From Candidatus Gastranaerophilales bacterium (GTDB taxonomy: Bacteria; Cyanobacteriota; Vampirovibrionia; Gastranaerophilales; Gastranaerophilaceae), in contig JAQUVW010000002.1 in assembly GCA_028693235.1 (NCBI GenBank), positions 379,298 through 443,297 on the forward strand: 64,000 bases of DNA, written 5' to 3'. Each line of letters opens with the position of its first letter. Position 1 is the stretch's first letter. The translations under genes were made by a program, and so were the position numbers. Positions 18,822-27,391 of the stretch are shown here, in pieces. Under the pieces are notes generated by a model. It saw only the letters and a list, made by a program, of their open reading frames with translations, was not told the DNA's origin and ran no database searches.

Positions 18822-18852
18822 TAATAATATTTTTTGAAGTAAAATATTATTA
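18822..18852. repeat. Perfect 12-bp inverted repeat in the divergent region before the LCP gene
   Basis: TAATAATATTTT (18822-18833) and AAAATATTATTA (18841-18852) with a seven-base loop, in the 186-base divergent gap between the PLP-enzyme gene and the LCP gene. It has no G or C in the stem, so it may be a cruciform or operator-like site rather than a terminator. Confidence 0.6.
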
Positions 18853-18902
18853 TTAAATTAATATTATTTATAAATATAACGAGAGTAGAGAGCTAGAAAC
18901 AT

Positions 18903-20213
18903 ATGAAAGAACTTAGAAATAAAGAAGATCAGTATAATGCTTTTTTGAATTATAACGAAACGAGGAAAAAGCCAAAAGATAATTTCGGCAAGACGATAAT
19001 GGTACTCGTGTTGATATCAGTGGTGATGTCAGTGAGTGCTTTTTTGTATTATGTATTTACAAATGATTCAGAAGAAGCTATGGCGTTGAAAGAGTCTTTG
19101 ATGGCATTTGTCCAAAAATACTTACCTTCAGATTCTAAAAATTTCAATTTGCAATTTTTAAACAGAAAACAAAATATTTTGGTATTGGGCGTTGATTCAA
19201 ACGGTGAAAACAGTGATCCTTTTAAAGGTACTCGCTCAGATACAATATTGTTGTTTAATATAGACCCTCATACTCATAGTGTCAATGCAATATCAATTCC
19301 TAGAGATAGCAAGGTCTATGTCGCAAACGGGCATGGTGTGCAAAAAATTAACGCCGCACATGCTTTGGGTGGAGTTGAGACGACTAAAAAAACTATAGAA
19401 GATACTTTGGGCGTAAGAATTGATAACTATATTGTTATTAGCACTGCCGGAGTTCGTAAACTTGTTGATACAATAGGTGGAGTTCCTATTTATATTGAAA
19501 AAGATATGTATTATAACGACAATGCAGGCGGATTGCATATCAACTTGAACAAGGGTGTTCATGTTTTATACGGCAAAGATGTTGAAGGATATCTTCGTTA
19601 CAGAAAAGACGGACTCGGCGATATCGGAAGGACTTCAAGACAGCAATGGTTCTTGAAAGCGTTAATGGAAAAATTGCAAACACCCGAAGCCATTACGAAG
19701 ATTCCGGAAGCTTTAAAAATAGCAAATTCTTACATAAAAACCGATATGAATTTGTATCAGTTATCTCAATATGCTGCTCTAATGCGTGGTATCGATTTGG
19801 ATAGCATTGAGGTTGCAACTCTACCGGGTGCTCCAAATAAAAAAGGGTATATAAGTTATTGGATTTTAGACCCTGAAAAAACTCAAGAAGTTGTAGATAG
19901 AATGATATACAGGCACAAAGCTTCTTATGAAGATAAACAGCTGGTAGCAGGTATTATGTATTCATTTGACAAAGAAGCAGAAGCAATGCGAATAAAAGAA
20001 GAGCTTAAAGAAAACGGCTACGAAGTTAATTGTATAGGTAGAGCACACTTGCCGCATTCTCAAGTTATCGGACATAATGCAGCGGTTACGGGTGAGTTTG
20101 TAAATTCGTTAAAGAAGAAGATTCCTGAAGTAAAACATTCTCAATTCGTCTACGACCCCATCAGAACTTATTGCGTAAAGAGTGATTTTACAATCATTGT
20201 TTCAGGTTCATAA
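18903..20213 (+). CDS. LytR-CpsA-Psr (LCP) family cell-envelope protein
   Basis: A 436-residue type II membrane protein: cytoplasmic N-terminus (about 28 residues), one transmembrane helix (IMVLVLISVVMSVSAFLYYVF), then an LCP domain (about residues 95-275). It has ILVLGVDSNGE, RSDTILLFNID, the active-site-like IPRDSKVYVANGHGVQKINAAHALGG, and GYLRYRKDGLGDIGRTSRQQ. The last 90 residues resemble a LytR_C domain. LCP enzymes transfer polyprenyl-linked glycopolymers to peptidoglycan or other acceptors; the polymer here is unknown. Ribosome binding site weak. Closed by a terminator shared with the next, convergent gene. Confidence 0.92.
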   Translation: MKELRNKEDQYNAFLNYNETRKKPKDNFGKTIMVLVLISVVMSVSAFLYYVFTNDSEEAMALKESLMAFVQKYLPSDSKNFNLQFLNRKQNILVLGVDSNGENSDPFKGTRSDTILLFNIDPHTHSVNAISIPRDSKVYVANGHGVQKINAAHALGGVETTKKTIEDTLGVRIDNYIVISTAGVRKLVDTIGGVPIYIEKDMYYNDNAGGLHINLNKGVHVLYGKDVEGYLRYRKDGLGDIGRTSRQQWFLKALMEKLQTPEAITKIPEALKIANSYIKTDMNLYQLSQYAALMRGIDLDSIEVATLPGAPNKKGYISYWILDPEKTQEVVDRMIYRHKASYEDKQLVAGIMYSFDKEAEAMRIKEELKENGYEVNCIGRAHLPHSQVIGHNAAVTGEFVNSLKKKIPEVKHSQFVYDPIRTYCVKSDFTIIVSGS

Positions 20214-20243
20214 GTAGCTGTTAAATAAAATAAAAAGAAAAAG

Positions 20244-20275
20244 AAAAGACCTTGTTGAAAGGTCTTTTTCTTTTA
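20244..20275. terminator. Bidirectional intrinsic terminator
   Basis: AAAAGACCTT (20244-20253) pairs with AAGGTCTTTT (20259-20268). T-rich on the right and A-rich on the left, so it serves both the LCP gene and the convergent small gene. Confidence 0.88.
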
Positions 20276-20578
20276 AACCATTATGTCTTCAACTATATCA
20301 TCTGCAGATTTGCTAAAAGAAGACATTACATCATCAGCTTGTTTTGCAAGTTTATCAGGTTTGCCTTTTAAAATCATAAGACCGGCAGTAACCAAAGCTG
20401 CAATACTACCAATAACAACTATATTTTTAGCTGTTTGAGCTTTTTTTTCACTTATGAAAGAGTCACTTTCAATATGTTGTGAAGCTATAGGTGTTGATTG
20501 AAAATGTTTATTATTTTCATTTCTGTTAGGTTGAAACGGACCAAAGACATTGTTTTGGTCAACTGCGTTAATTTTCAT
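20273..20578 (-). CDS. Small single-pass membrane protein, unknown
   Basis: A 101-residue protein with a polar, Asn/Gln-rich N-terminus (about 45 residues, starting MKINAVDQNNVFG), a hydrophobic helix (NIVVIGSIAALVTAGLMIL), and a C-terminal amphipathic segment with two DD pairs (KQADDVMSSFSKSADDIVED). No family was recognised. The N-terminus (MKI...FG) is reminiscent of the gene at 63130-63789 (MKIAFTPSFGK). A good ribosome binding site (GGGGTA) precedes the ATG. It shares a terminator with the convergent LCP gene. Confidence 0.65.
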   Translation of the reverse strand: MKINAVDQNNVFGPFQPNRNENNKHFQSTPIASQHIESDSFISEKKAQTAKNIVVIGSIAALVTAGLMILKGKPDKLAKQADDVMSSFSKSADDIVEDIMV

Positions 20579-20773
20579 ATTACCCCTTTTCTTTTATTAA
20601 GTAGTAAGTATGCCTCGTGTTCTCAATATTGAGTAAAATAGTTATATTAATTGGAGTTTATGCTTAAATTTCATCGTTCATTATAGCATATTTTTTTGTT
20701 ATGGCAACTACTCTTCTGGCTTTTTGTTAGTTGTGGTAGAATAAGAGCATGAGATAAAAGAAAAAGGGAAAAT

Positions 20774-21640
20774 ATGGAAGTTTTAAGAATTGCTATTCCT
20801 AATAAAGGAAGATTGTCAGAAAAAATATATGATTTGTTGAATTGTTCAGGATTGAATTTTCCGACAAAAGGTGATAGAACGCTTCAAGTAACAACTAAAG
20901 ACGGCAAATATTCTATTATTTTTGTAAGAACGCAAGATATTCCGAGATTTGTAGAGGATAATGTAGCAGATTTAGGATTTACCGGCTTTGATATTGTAAC
21001 TGAACTAAAGGCAGATGTAGACAAAATTATGGACTTGGATTTCGGTTATTGTGAAATGGTTGTAGCTGTAAAGGAAGAAGACGGGTACAATGATACTGAA
21101 AGTTTGCCTGAAAATATCAAAGTTGCAACATCTTTCCCTAATATTGCACGAGATTATTTAGAGTCAAAGGGTAAAAAACCAAAAATTATTGAAGTTTCCG
21201 GTGCAACAGAAATTACTCCTCGTTTGGGATTGTCTGATGTTGTTGTTGATATTACGTCTTCAGGGTCAACTTTGAAGTCTAATAGATTGAAAATTATTGA
21301 TAAAATCCTTGAATCAACCGCTATTGTTATTGCAAGAAAAAATTTAACTCAAGAACAAAGCCAAATGACAAAGAGCTTGTTAAGAGCCATGGAATCTGTG
21401 ATTAACGCCAAAGAAAAAAAATATTTGATGGTAAATATTCCAAAAGCCTCTTTAGGAAAGTTGAAAGAATTTTTACCAGGGCTTTCAGCTCCCACTGTAA
21501 CAACTCTTTTAGGAAATGAAGATATGGCTGTAGTTCATGTTGTTGTTGATAAAGAAAAAGTATATGATAGTATTGAACACCTTAAGGCTATTGGCGGTCA
21601 AGGTATTTTGATAATGACAGTGGATCAAATGGTGAAATAA
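20774..21640 (+). CDS. hisG: ATP phosphoribosyltransferase, long form
   Basis: A 288-residue HisG catalysing the first step of histidine synthesis (ATP + PRPP). The catalytic domain has LRIAIPNKGRLSEKI, VEDNVADLGFTGFDIV and the PRPP-binding VVDITSSGSTLKSNRLK. The C-terminal 75 residues (MVNIPKASLGKLKEFLPGLSAPTVT...) are the regulatory domain of long HisG, so HisZ is not needed and feedback by histidine is expected. The mazG gene begins directly after its stop. The other his genes in the window (hisD, hisA-hisI-hisE) are 40 kb away. An extended -10 (TGGTAGAAT) lies about 35 bases upstream. Confidence 0.96.
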   Translation: MEVLRIAIPNKGRLSEKIYDLLNCSGLNFPTKGDRTLQVTTKDGKYSIIFVRTQDIPRFVEDNVADLGFTGFDIVTELKADVDKIMDLDFGYCEMVVAVKEEDGYNDTESLPENIKVATSFPNIARDYLESKGKKPKIIEVSGATEITPRLGLSDVVVDITSSGSTLKSNRLKIIDKILESTAIVIARKNLTQEQSQMTKSLLRAMESVINAKEKKYLMVNIPKASLGKLKEFLPGLSAPTVTTLLGNEDMAVVHVVVDKEKVYDSIEHLKAIGGQGILIMTVDQMVK

Positions 21641-22414
21641 ATGAGTAATTATCCGAATTTAGAAGAATTGATTAAAGTAATAGAAACGCTTCGCTCAGAG
21701 AATGGTTGTGCTTGGGATAGAGAGCAAACTCATTCTTCGTTGAAACGCAATATGCTTGAAGAAGCCTACGAAGCTGTAGATGCCATTGATAACAATGATT
21801 CCAAACACTTGCAAGAAGAACTCGGTGATGTTTTGCTGCAGGTTATTTTGCATTCTCAAATTGCAAAAGAAGATAATGAATTTAATATCGAAGATGTCGC
21901 AGATAACATTAAGACCAAGCTGATACACCGACACCCACATGTATTCGGAGATGTGAAAGTTAAAAATACACAAGAAATCCTTGATAATTGGGAAAAATTG
22001 AAAAAACAAGAAAAACCGCATAGAACCTCCTTAATGGATGGCGTTTCTAAGTCGCAAGCGGCTTTAATGAGTGCTCAAAAAATCAGTAAAAAGGCTGTAA
22101 CCGTCGGCTTTGAATGGCAAAATGAGCAGCAGTTGCTAGATTGCGTTCATTCAGAGTTGCAAGAGTTTCAAGAAGCCCAAACTAAAGAACACAAAGAAGA
22201 AGAACTAGGCGATTTATTATTTGCAATAGTTAATCTTGCACGTTGGAACAAAATTGACGCTGAACAAGCTTTATTAAAAGCTAATAAAAAATTTATCAAA
22301 CGATTTAAAACAATGGAAGTATTGTGTGATAAAAATTTATCCGATAATTCTTTTGAAGAATGGGATTGTCTTTGGAAAAAAGCTAAAAAGCAATGTTTAA
22401 AAGACTCAGATTAA
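21641..22414 (+). CDS. mazG: Nucleoside triphosphate pyrophosphohydrolase MazG
   Basis: A 257-residue two-domain MazG that hydrolyses NTPs to NMP and PPi. Each half carries the EExxD-type metal motif: LEEAYEAVDAID...LQEELGDVLLQV in the first half, and ELQEFQEAQ...KEEELGDLLFAIVNLAR in the second. The central CAWDREQTHSSLKRNMLEEAYE is the family signature. The ATG directly abuts the hisG TAA, indicating a bicistronic unit; HisE belongs to the same all-alpha pyrophosphohydrolase superfamily, so pairing with hisG may not be random. Its 3' end overlaps the convergent small gene by nine bases. Confidence 0.93.
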   Translation: MSNYPNLEELIKVIETLRSENGCAWDREQTHSSLKRNMLEEAYEAVDAIDNNDSKHLQEELGDVLLQVILHSQIAKEDNEFNIEDVADNIKTKLIHRHPHVFGDVKVKNTQEILDNWEKLKKQEKPHRTSLMDGVSKSQAALMSAQKISKKAVTVGFEWQNEQQLLDCVHSELQEFQEAQTKEHKEEELGDLLFAIVNLARWNKIDAEQALLKANKKFIKRFKTMEVLCDKNLSDNSFEEWDCLWKKAKKQCLKDSD

Positions 22415-22720
22415 TTTTTGTAAAAAATCAGGAGTGCAATATTCAATAGCTTTTTCGTTTTGCGAATAAACTTCGTTTGTAGTAATTTTGATTATTCTTG
22501 AAATATATTTATCTATATTATTTTGGCAAAGCCATATTTTTACAATTTCGCAATTCAGTTCAGTAAATAAAATTATCTCAAAATGGCTAAATGTGCTTTT
22601 TAAAAAAGATAATGTTTCATCTTTGAGCGGTGGAAATGGAATATCTTGAGATAATATATTTTGTATATTTAAAATCCAATTGATATCTATTATTAACTTT
22701 GATTTCATATTTTCATTCAA
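22406..22720 (-). CDS. Small HAD-like protein, degenerate
   Basis: A 104-residue protein with the layout of small HAD-superfamily proteins: KSKLIIDINWIL at motif I (D-x-N instead of D-x-D), PFPPLKDETLSFLKS at the squiggle/cap position, and FEIILFTELNCEIVKIWL at motif II. The second Asp of motif I is missing and there is no clear motif IV, so catalysis is doubtful. It is divergent from the XRE regulator at 22775 (54 bases apart) and overlaps the mazG end by nine bases. The HAD assignment is inference from pattern only. Confidence 0.5.
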   Translation of the reverse strand: MNENMKSKLIIDINWILNIQNILSQDIPFPPLKDETLSFLKSTFSHFEIILFTELNCEIVKIWLCQNNIDKYISRIIKITTNEVYSQNEKAIEYCTPDFLQKLI

Positions 22721-22744
22721 CTTCTATTGTTTTTATATTATACC

Positions 22745-22770
22745 CTACGTACGTATAGTTAGAACGTATA
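22745..22770. promoter_or_regulatory. Operator-like repeats upstream of the XRE gene
   Basis: CTACGTACGTATAG (22745-22758) contains the palindrome ACGTACGT; ACGTATA occurs at 22751-22757 and again at 22764-22770, 13 bases apart. An AT-rich TATTATA lies just upstream as a possible -10. The position between two divergent genes, one encoding an XRE protein, suits autoregulation. Confidence 0.4.
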
Positions 22771-22774
22771 TTTA

Positions 22775-23014
22775 ATGAAAGTTTACGTTTATGCTGAAAA
22801 TATGCATGAACAGTTTTATGTAAAATTGGGTAGAAGGATAAAAGAACGACGCTTAGAACTCGATATTACACAACAAGAACTCGCAGATAGGATAAATAAA
22901 GGCATTAATTTTGTGGGAAAAATAGAAGTAGCCTACTCGCGACCTTCATTAAATACCTTGTTGGATATATCAAAAGCCCTTAAAATAGATTTGAAAGATT
23001 TAGTTAATTTTTAG
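22775..23014 (+). CDS. XRE-family helix-turn-helix regulator
   Basis: A 79-residue single-domain HTH protein: KLGRRIKERRLELDITQQELADRINKGINFVGKIE, then a fourth/fifth helix ending LLDISKALKIDLKDLVNF. The start is uncertain: neither the ATG at 22775 nor the one at 22802 (giving 70 residues) has a clear ribosome binding site. ACGTATA repeats lie immediately upstream and could be its operator. Its divergent partner is the small HAD-like protein. No toxin-like partner is recognised, so it is not called an antitoxin. Confidence 0.78.
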   Translation: MKVYVYAENMHEQFYVKLGRRIKERRLELDITQQELADRINKGINFVGKIEVAYSRPSLNTLLDISKALKIDLKDLVNF

Positions 23015-23042
23015 TGTGAAGTTTAGTTTTTTAAAACCGTTT

Positions 23043-24308
23043 TTATTCCAAATAGTTAAATTCAATATGTCCTATTTTTACGTTGTCACCGTCTTTGACA
23101 CCGGCATTTTTTAGTGCTTCGTAGACGCCCATGGCGTTTAAGATATTCCGAAATCTATATAATTGGTCAGTATTTCTAGTGTCGGTAACGTTAGCAAGTC
23201 GAAGAAGTTTTCCTCCATCTACTACGAAAGAGTTTTTATCAACTTTATAGATGCTATAAGCACTGTCATCGTTATCAAAAGCACCAGTATCTTCTTCCAC
23301 TTCAACTTCGCTTTCGGGTTTGGGTATTTCGTCAACTTTCTGAATAACAAAATCAAGGAAAGGTTTTATGTTTTGGTTTGTGGCTGCAGAAATCAAGAAT
23401 ACATCGTTAGCTAATTCTTTGAATTTTTTCAAGTATTTTTGAGCAGTTTCTTCATCTATGGAGTCAATTTTATTTAAAGCAACAACTTGATATACTTCAG
23501 ACAATCTGGTGCCGTGTTTTGCAAGTTCATTATTTATGGTGTTGAAATTTTCGATAGGGTTATCTTGAGTCAAGTCGACGACGTGAATAAGGAATCTGCA
23601 TCTTTCTACGTGGCGTAGAAATTCATGCCCCAAACCTATCCCGTCAGATGCACCCTCAATGAGTCCGGGGATATCAGCGACAACAAATCCATCGCCATCA
23701 GGCTTTTTTACAACCCCAAGATGAGGAACGAGTGTTGTAAAAGGGTAATCTGCGATTTTAGGTTTAGCAGAACTAATTACGCTTATGATAGTTGACTTGC
23801 CGGCGTTAGGCATACCTAATAAACCGACATCTGCGATAAGTTTCAATTCAAGTTCAATGCTTCTTTCGACTCCTGGTTCACCCGGTTCGCAGAATTGTGG
23901 AGCTCTTTTTTGAGATGTTGCAAAACGAATATTTCCACGACCGCCACGACCACCTTTAGCTATAAGTATAGTTTGTTCAGGAGTTGTAAAGTCAGCAATG
24001 ATTTTGCCTGTTTCTAAATCTTTAACAATGGTTCCAATCGGTACTTTTACATAGAGGTCTTTACCGCCACGACCTATTTGGCTTTTTCCTCTGCCGTTTT
24101 CGCCGTCGTCTGCTTTAAATATTGATTTGAATTTAAAATCCATAAGCGTAGTCATGCTTTCGTCTGCGACAAGATAGATATCTCCGCCACGACCACCGTC
24201 ACCACCTGCCGGTCCGCCTTTGTCGACAAATTTTTCTCTTCTCCAAGCGACCATACCATTTCCGCCTGTACCTGATAGTAACTTAATTTTAGCTTTATCT
24301 AAAAACAT
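23043..24308 (-). CDS. obgE: GTPase ObgE/CgtA
   Basis: A 421-residue Obg GTPase involved in 50S assembly and stress control. The N-terminal Obg fold (about 1-158) is glycine rich (KGGPAGGDGGRGGDI, GKGGRGGRGNIRF); the G domain has GMPNAGKST, DIPGLIEGASDGIGLGHEFLRH and NKID; the C-terminal OCT domain (about 340-421) contains FVVDGGKLLRLANVTD. This three-domain architecture, with the C-terminal OCT domain, is shared with Bacillus and Thermus Obg. It lies 114 bases downstream of the acyl-CoA synthetase gene, with a hairpin between. Confidence 0.96.
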   Translation of the reverse strand: MFLDKAKIKLLSGTGGNGMVAWRREKFVDKGGPAGGDGGRGGDIYLVADESMTTLMDFKFKSIFKADDGENGRGKSQIGRGGKDLYVKVPIGTIVKDLETGKIIADFTTPEQTILIAKGGRGGRGNIRFATSQKRAPQFCEPGEPGVERSIELELKLIADVGLLGMPNAGKSTIISVISSAKPKIADYPFTTLVPHLGVVKKPDGDGFVVADIPGLIEGASDGIGLGHEFLRHVERCRFLIHVVDLTQDNPIENFNTINNELAKHGTRLSEVYQVVALNKIDSIDEETAQKYLKKFKELANDVFLISAATNQNIKPFLDFVIQKVDEIPKPESEVEVEEDTGAFDNDDSAYSIYKVDKNSFVVDGGKLLRLANVTDTRNTDQLYRFRNILNAMGVYEALKNAGVKDGDNVKIGHIEFNYLE

Positions 24309-24341
24309 TTAAAATCCTTTTTGTTATTTTGTATTTAAAGA

Positions 24342-24371
24342 AGAAGATTTCGTCCTGAAACGAAATCTTCT
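24342..24371 (-). terminator. Hairpin between acyl-CoA synthetase gene and obgE
   Basis: AGAAGATTTCGT (24342-24353) and ACGAAATCTTCT (24360-24371) form a perfect 12-bp stem with a six-base loop. On the minus strand a pyrimidine-rich TTCTTTAAA tail follows, so it is a moderate terminator or a processing hairpin before obgE. Confidence 0.6.
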
Positions 24372-24422
24372 GACTTAAAAATATTATAAACTAAACATAA
24401 GATGGCGTAACGCCTGTGTAAA

Positions 24423-26252
24423 CTATTTATACATTGCATCAATTTTTTCTTTATATTTTTCGTAGACGACATTCTTTTTAATTTTTGCAGTCATAGTCAT
24501 CATGCCGTTTTGGGGAGTAAATTCTTCCTCAACGAAATCGAAATTGGCAAGTCTTTCGTGGCTTCTGAAAGTTTCTCTGTTTTGGACTTTTGTTCTTAAC
24601 TCTTTTAATATTTCATTTTTAAGTTGTGAATTATTCAAAGGATTGGTGATATGTCTTTTTTGAGCTATTTCGTTGATTGCTTCCATGTTAGGTACAATGA
24701 GGGCACTTAGGGCATTTTTATCTTGCCCGGCGATAACGACTTGTTTAACAAAGGGGCTGGTCATGCAGCTTTGTTCAATTGCTTCAGGTTCAATGTTTTC
24801 GCCGTTAGAAAGGACGATGATATCTTTAGCTCTTCCTGTTAAAACTAGGTAGTTATCTTCTGTAAGCCATCCGATATCTCCTGTGTTTAAGTAGCCGTTT
24901 GCCAATTTTACTTTAGCTGTAGCTTCAGGGTTTTTGTAGTAGCCTTTCATTATTTGAGGACCTTTGACCAAAACTAAACCTTTTTCGCCTTTATTTAGAG
25001 GTTTCATAGTTTCTGTGTCAACAATCATAAATTGAGTATCTTTGAAAGCAGGTCCGGATGAATATGCTTTGCAATTACTTTGTCTTCTGACGGATAAAAC
25101 CGGTGAAGTTTCAGTCAAACCGTAGCCTACACAAACTTGAATTCCGACTGCTTTGAAGAAGTCTTCTATATGTTTTGCCATAGCTCCGCCGCCGGCGATG
25201 CCGGTAACGCAACGACCACCCATAGCTTCTTTAAATTTTTTGTAAATAACAAATTTGCCGAGAGCATCGATTGGTGATAGTGATAAAGATATAATTTGAC
25301 TACACAATTTTTGAATAAATGTAGGATTTTGGTTATAAATGCAAGTTCCTTCAAGTATTCTTCTTGCGATTTCCCGTTTGCTTGAGGCGGAAATTATTGC
25401 ATTAATAATATTTTGAGCAAATTGAGGTTTTTTCCTTAATTCTGATTGAATTCCGTCATAAACAGCCTCGTAAAGTCTGGGAACCGCAATGAGGTAGTGA
25501 GGTCTGTAGCGTTTTAAATCTTTTTTGAAATTTTTGACGTTTGTATAGCAAACATGAGAACCTATTGAGAAGATGTAATATTCGCAAGTTCTTTCGTAGG
25601 CGTGCCAAATCGGAAGGACAGCGGTTAGAGTTTTTGTTTCTTTAAGGTCAAGAGCTGCATTGCAACCTTCAATTTGTGAGGCAAGATTATATTGAGTAAG
25701 CATAGCACCTTTTGGGTTCCCAGTTGTGCCTGAGGTGTAGATTAAAGAAGCTACATCTTCGCCTTTAATTTCGACCGGTTGGAACTCTTTGTTTTCGCCC
25801 AAAGCCAAAAGGGAATCAAAGGTTTCAATTTTAAAATTATAATTTTTTTGAATTTTTTCATTACCGATATAGATGACAAATCTGGCAGAGTCGAGCAAAT
25901 GGCTCAATCCGTCAATGACTTTCAAGCTATCAGTGACGAGGGCTTGGCTATCAGAGTGATTGTATATGTATTCAAGTTCTGCAATTGGAGCCAAAGAGCC
26001 TCGCAAGATATTAATTGCTGCGTTGTTAAAAATTCCTTGGTCTACAACAAGCCACTTGGAAGAATTTTCGCTGAATTGAGCGATATGGATACCTTTTTCG
26101 ATATTTAATGCTTGAAGTCCGGAAGCGGCTTTCATAATGTCGTTATATAATTGGCGGTATGTTGCAGTGTAACCTGAATATGAATCTTCTACGGCGATGC
26201 AGCTACCGTATTTTTTTGCATTTGTTTTGAAAATTTCGTGGATAAATTTCAA
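24423..26252 (-). CDS. Long-chain acyl-CoA synthetase (AMP-dependent)
   Basis: A 609-residue adenylate-forming enzyme that activates fatty acids to acyl-CoA. Motifs: LIYTSGTTGNPKGAMLT (P-loop), YGLTETSPVL (A5), GYLNTGDIGWLTEDNYLVLTGRAKDIIV (A7/A8). The length fits eukaryote-like/cyanobacterial long-chain synthetases. The open frame extends to a GTG at 26273, but AGGAG lies inside that extension, nine bases before an in-frame TTG at 26252 (LKFIHEIF), which is the likelier start. No other fatty-acid genes adjoin. Confidence 0.9.
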   Translation of the reverse strand: MKFIHEIFKTNAKKYGSCIAVEDSYSGYTATYRQLYNDIMKAASGLQALNIEKGIHIAQFSENSSKWLVVDQGIFNNAAINILRGSLAPIAELEYIYNHSDSQALVTDSLKVIDGLSHLLDSARFVIYIGNEKIQKNYNFKIETFDSLLALGENKEFQPVEIKGEDVASLIYTSGTTGNPKGAMLTQYNLASQIEGCNAALDLKETKTLTAVLPIWHAYERTCEYYIFSIGSHVCYTNVKNFKKDLKRYRPHYLIAVPRLYEAVYDGIQSELRKKPQFAQNIINAIISASSKREIARRILEGTCIYNQNPTFIQKLCSQIISLSLSPIDALGKFVIYKKFKEAMGGRCVTGIAGGGAMAKHIEDFFKAVGIQVCVGYGLTETSPVLSVRRQSNCKAYSSGPAFKDTQFMIVDTETMKPLNKGEKGLVLVKGPQIMKGYYKNPEATAKVKLANGYLNTGDIGWLTEDNYLVLTGRAKDIIVLSNGENIEPEAIEQSCMTSPFVKQVVIAGQDKNALSALIVPNMEAINEIAQKRHITNPLNNSQLKNEILKELRTKVQNRETFRSHERLANFDFVEEEFTPQNGMMTMTAKIKKNVVYEKYKEKIDAMYK

Positions 26253-26370
26253 TTTTCTAACTCCTATTCTCACTGATTGCTAAAAAGGGTATAAACACAC
26301 AAAGTTGCTAAAATCGTTTATTTTTTGTAAACTAATGTTAAATTTCGCAGGCAAAAATAAGCTTAAAAAG

Positions 26371-27315
26371 CTAGTTATGATTAGAGTCTGCTCTTCTGTC
26401 AGGTTTTAAGACTTGAATATTTCTTGTTTCAGAGAGTTCGTGTCTTGCGTTTTTGATTTTTTCTTTTATTTCTTCTTTTAGGCTCAAACCTGATGCGAGT
26501 CTGTCGATAAAGCCATGATTTAGTTTAACGGCTTTGTTTAGAGCACCGATTTCGTCTAAAACATCTTTAATTTCCATAAAATCATATCCGAAACCGTGTT
26601 TTAGTTGGTAGACAAGAGTTTCGCCTGAAGTAGAGGTGATAGGTTCACCGCCTTCTTCAAAATATAGCTTGAAGATAGATTTCAAATCTTGCATTTCAGC
26701 TTGAAGTGTTTGTACGGCACCTTGAATTCTCAAATATCTCTCAAAGAGATATTCGACGTTGTCGATTTGCTGAAGTTGCCAAGCGTATTTTTTTTCATAG
26801 AGTTTTTTAAGCTTAGGGTATGCCATTGCAAGTCCTACGGTATCAGCCATTGCTCTATGTCTTGTATCGTATTTGACATCGAATTTTTTCATAAGTGCTT
26901 CAAGTCCGCAAGATTCGAGGTCGGGATAGATTTCTTTAAACATCATTTGGCTGTCAATGCGTTGATTTTGGATACCTTTTCCGAATTGACGAAGGCAGGC
27001 TTCGTTGATATAGCTCCAGTCGAAAATTGCGTTGTGGGCAACTATAGGGTACTCACCGATAAATTCCATAATTTTCGGCATAATTTCAGCTTCCGTAGGG
27101 GCGTCTTTAACCATGTCTTCTGTAATACCGTGAATGGCAATGCTTGATTTCCTTATATGTTGTTCAGGATTGATGAGTGTTTGAAATTCATCTTTAATTT
27201 TGCCGTTTTCAAGCCTAACGGCAGCAAATTCAACCATTTTTTCTCTGGTATAATCCAGTCCTGTAGTTTCAACATCCAGTACAATTTCAATAATTTTCTT
27301 TCTTGGCATTGACAA
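26371..27315 (-). CDS. DnaQ-like 3'-5' exonuclease (DNA polymerase III epsilon-type)
   Basis: A 314-residue protein. Residues about 8-175 are a DEDDh exonuclease: LDVETTGLDY (ExoI), VAHNAIFDWSYI (ExoII), and HRAMADTVGLAMAY (ExoIII, with catalytic His). Residues about 180-314 form a largely helical extension (LQAEMQDLKSIFKLYFEE...) not typical of E. coli DnaQ. It could be a proofreading subunit or a stand-alone nuclease; no polymerase gene is nearby. Monocistronic between the acyl-CoA synthetase and acetyltransferase genes. Confidence 0.85.
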   Translation of the reverse strand: MSMPRKKIIEIVLDVETTGLDYTREKMVEFAAVRLENGKIKDEFQTLINPEQHIRKSSIAIHGITEDMVKDAPTEAEIMPKIMEFIGEYPIVAHNAIFDWSYINEACLRQFGKGIQNQRIDSQMMFKEIYPDLESCGLEALMKKFDVKYDTRHRAMADTVGLAMAYPKLKKLYEKKYAWQLQQIDNVEYLFERYLRIQGAVQTLQAEMQDLKSIFKLYFEEGGEPITSTSGETLVYQLKHGFGYDFMEIKDVLDEIGALNKAVKLNHGFIDRLASGLSLKEEIKEKIKNARHELSETRNIQVLKPDRRADSNHN

Positions 27316-27391
27316 ATACCCCTCTCCGATTAAATTTTAGCATAAAATAATAAAAGTCACAAAAAAGTAATACTGGTATAAATTTTGTTAA

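Noticed and set aside
22406-23014. Toxin-antitoxin module (XRE plus small partner)
   Set aside because: The genes are divergent rather than co-directional, and the partner resembles a degenerate HAD protein, not a known toxin.
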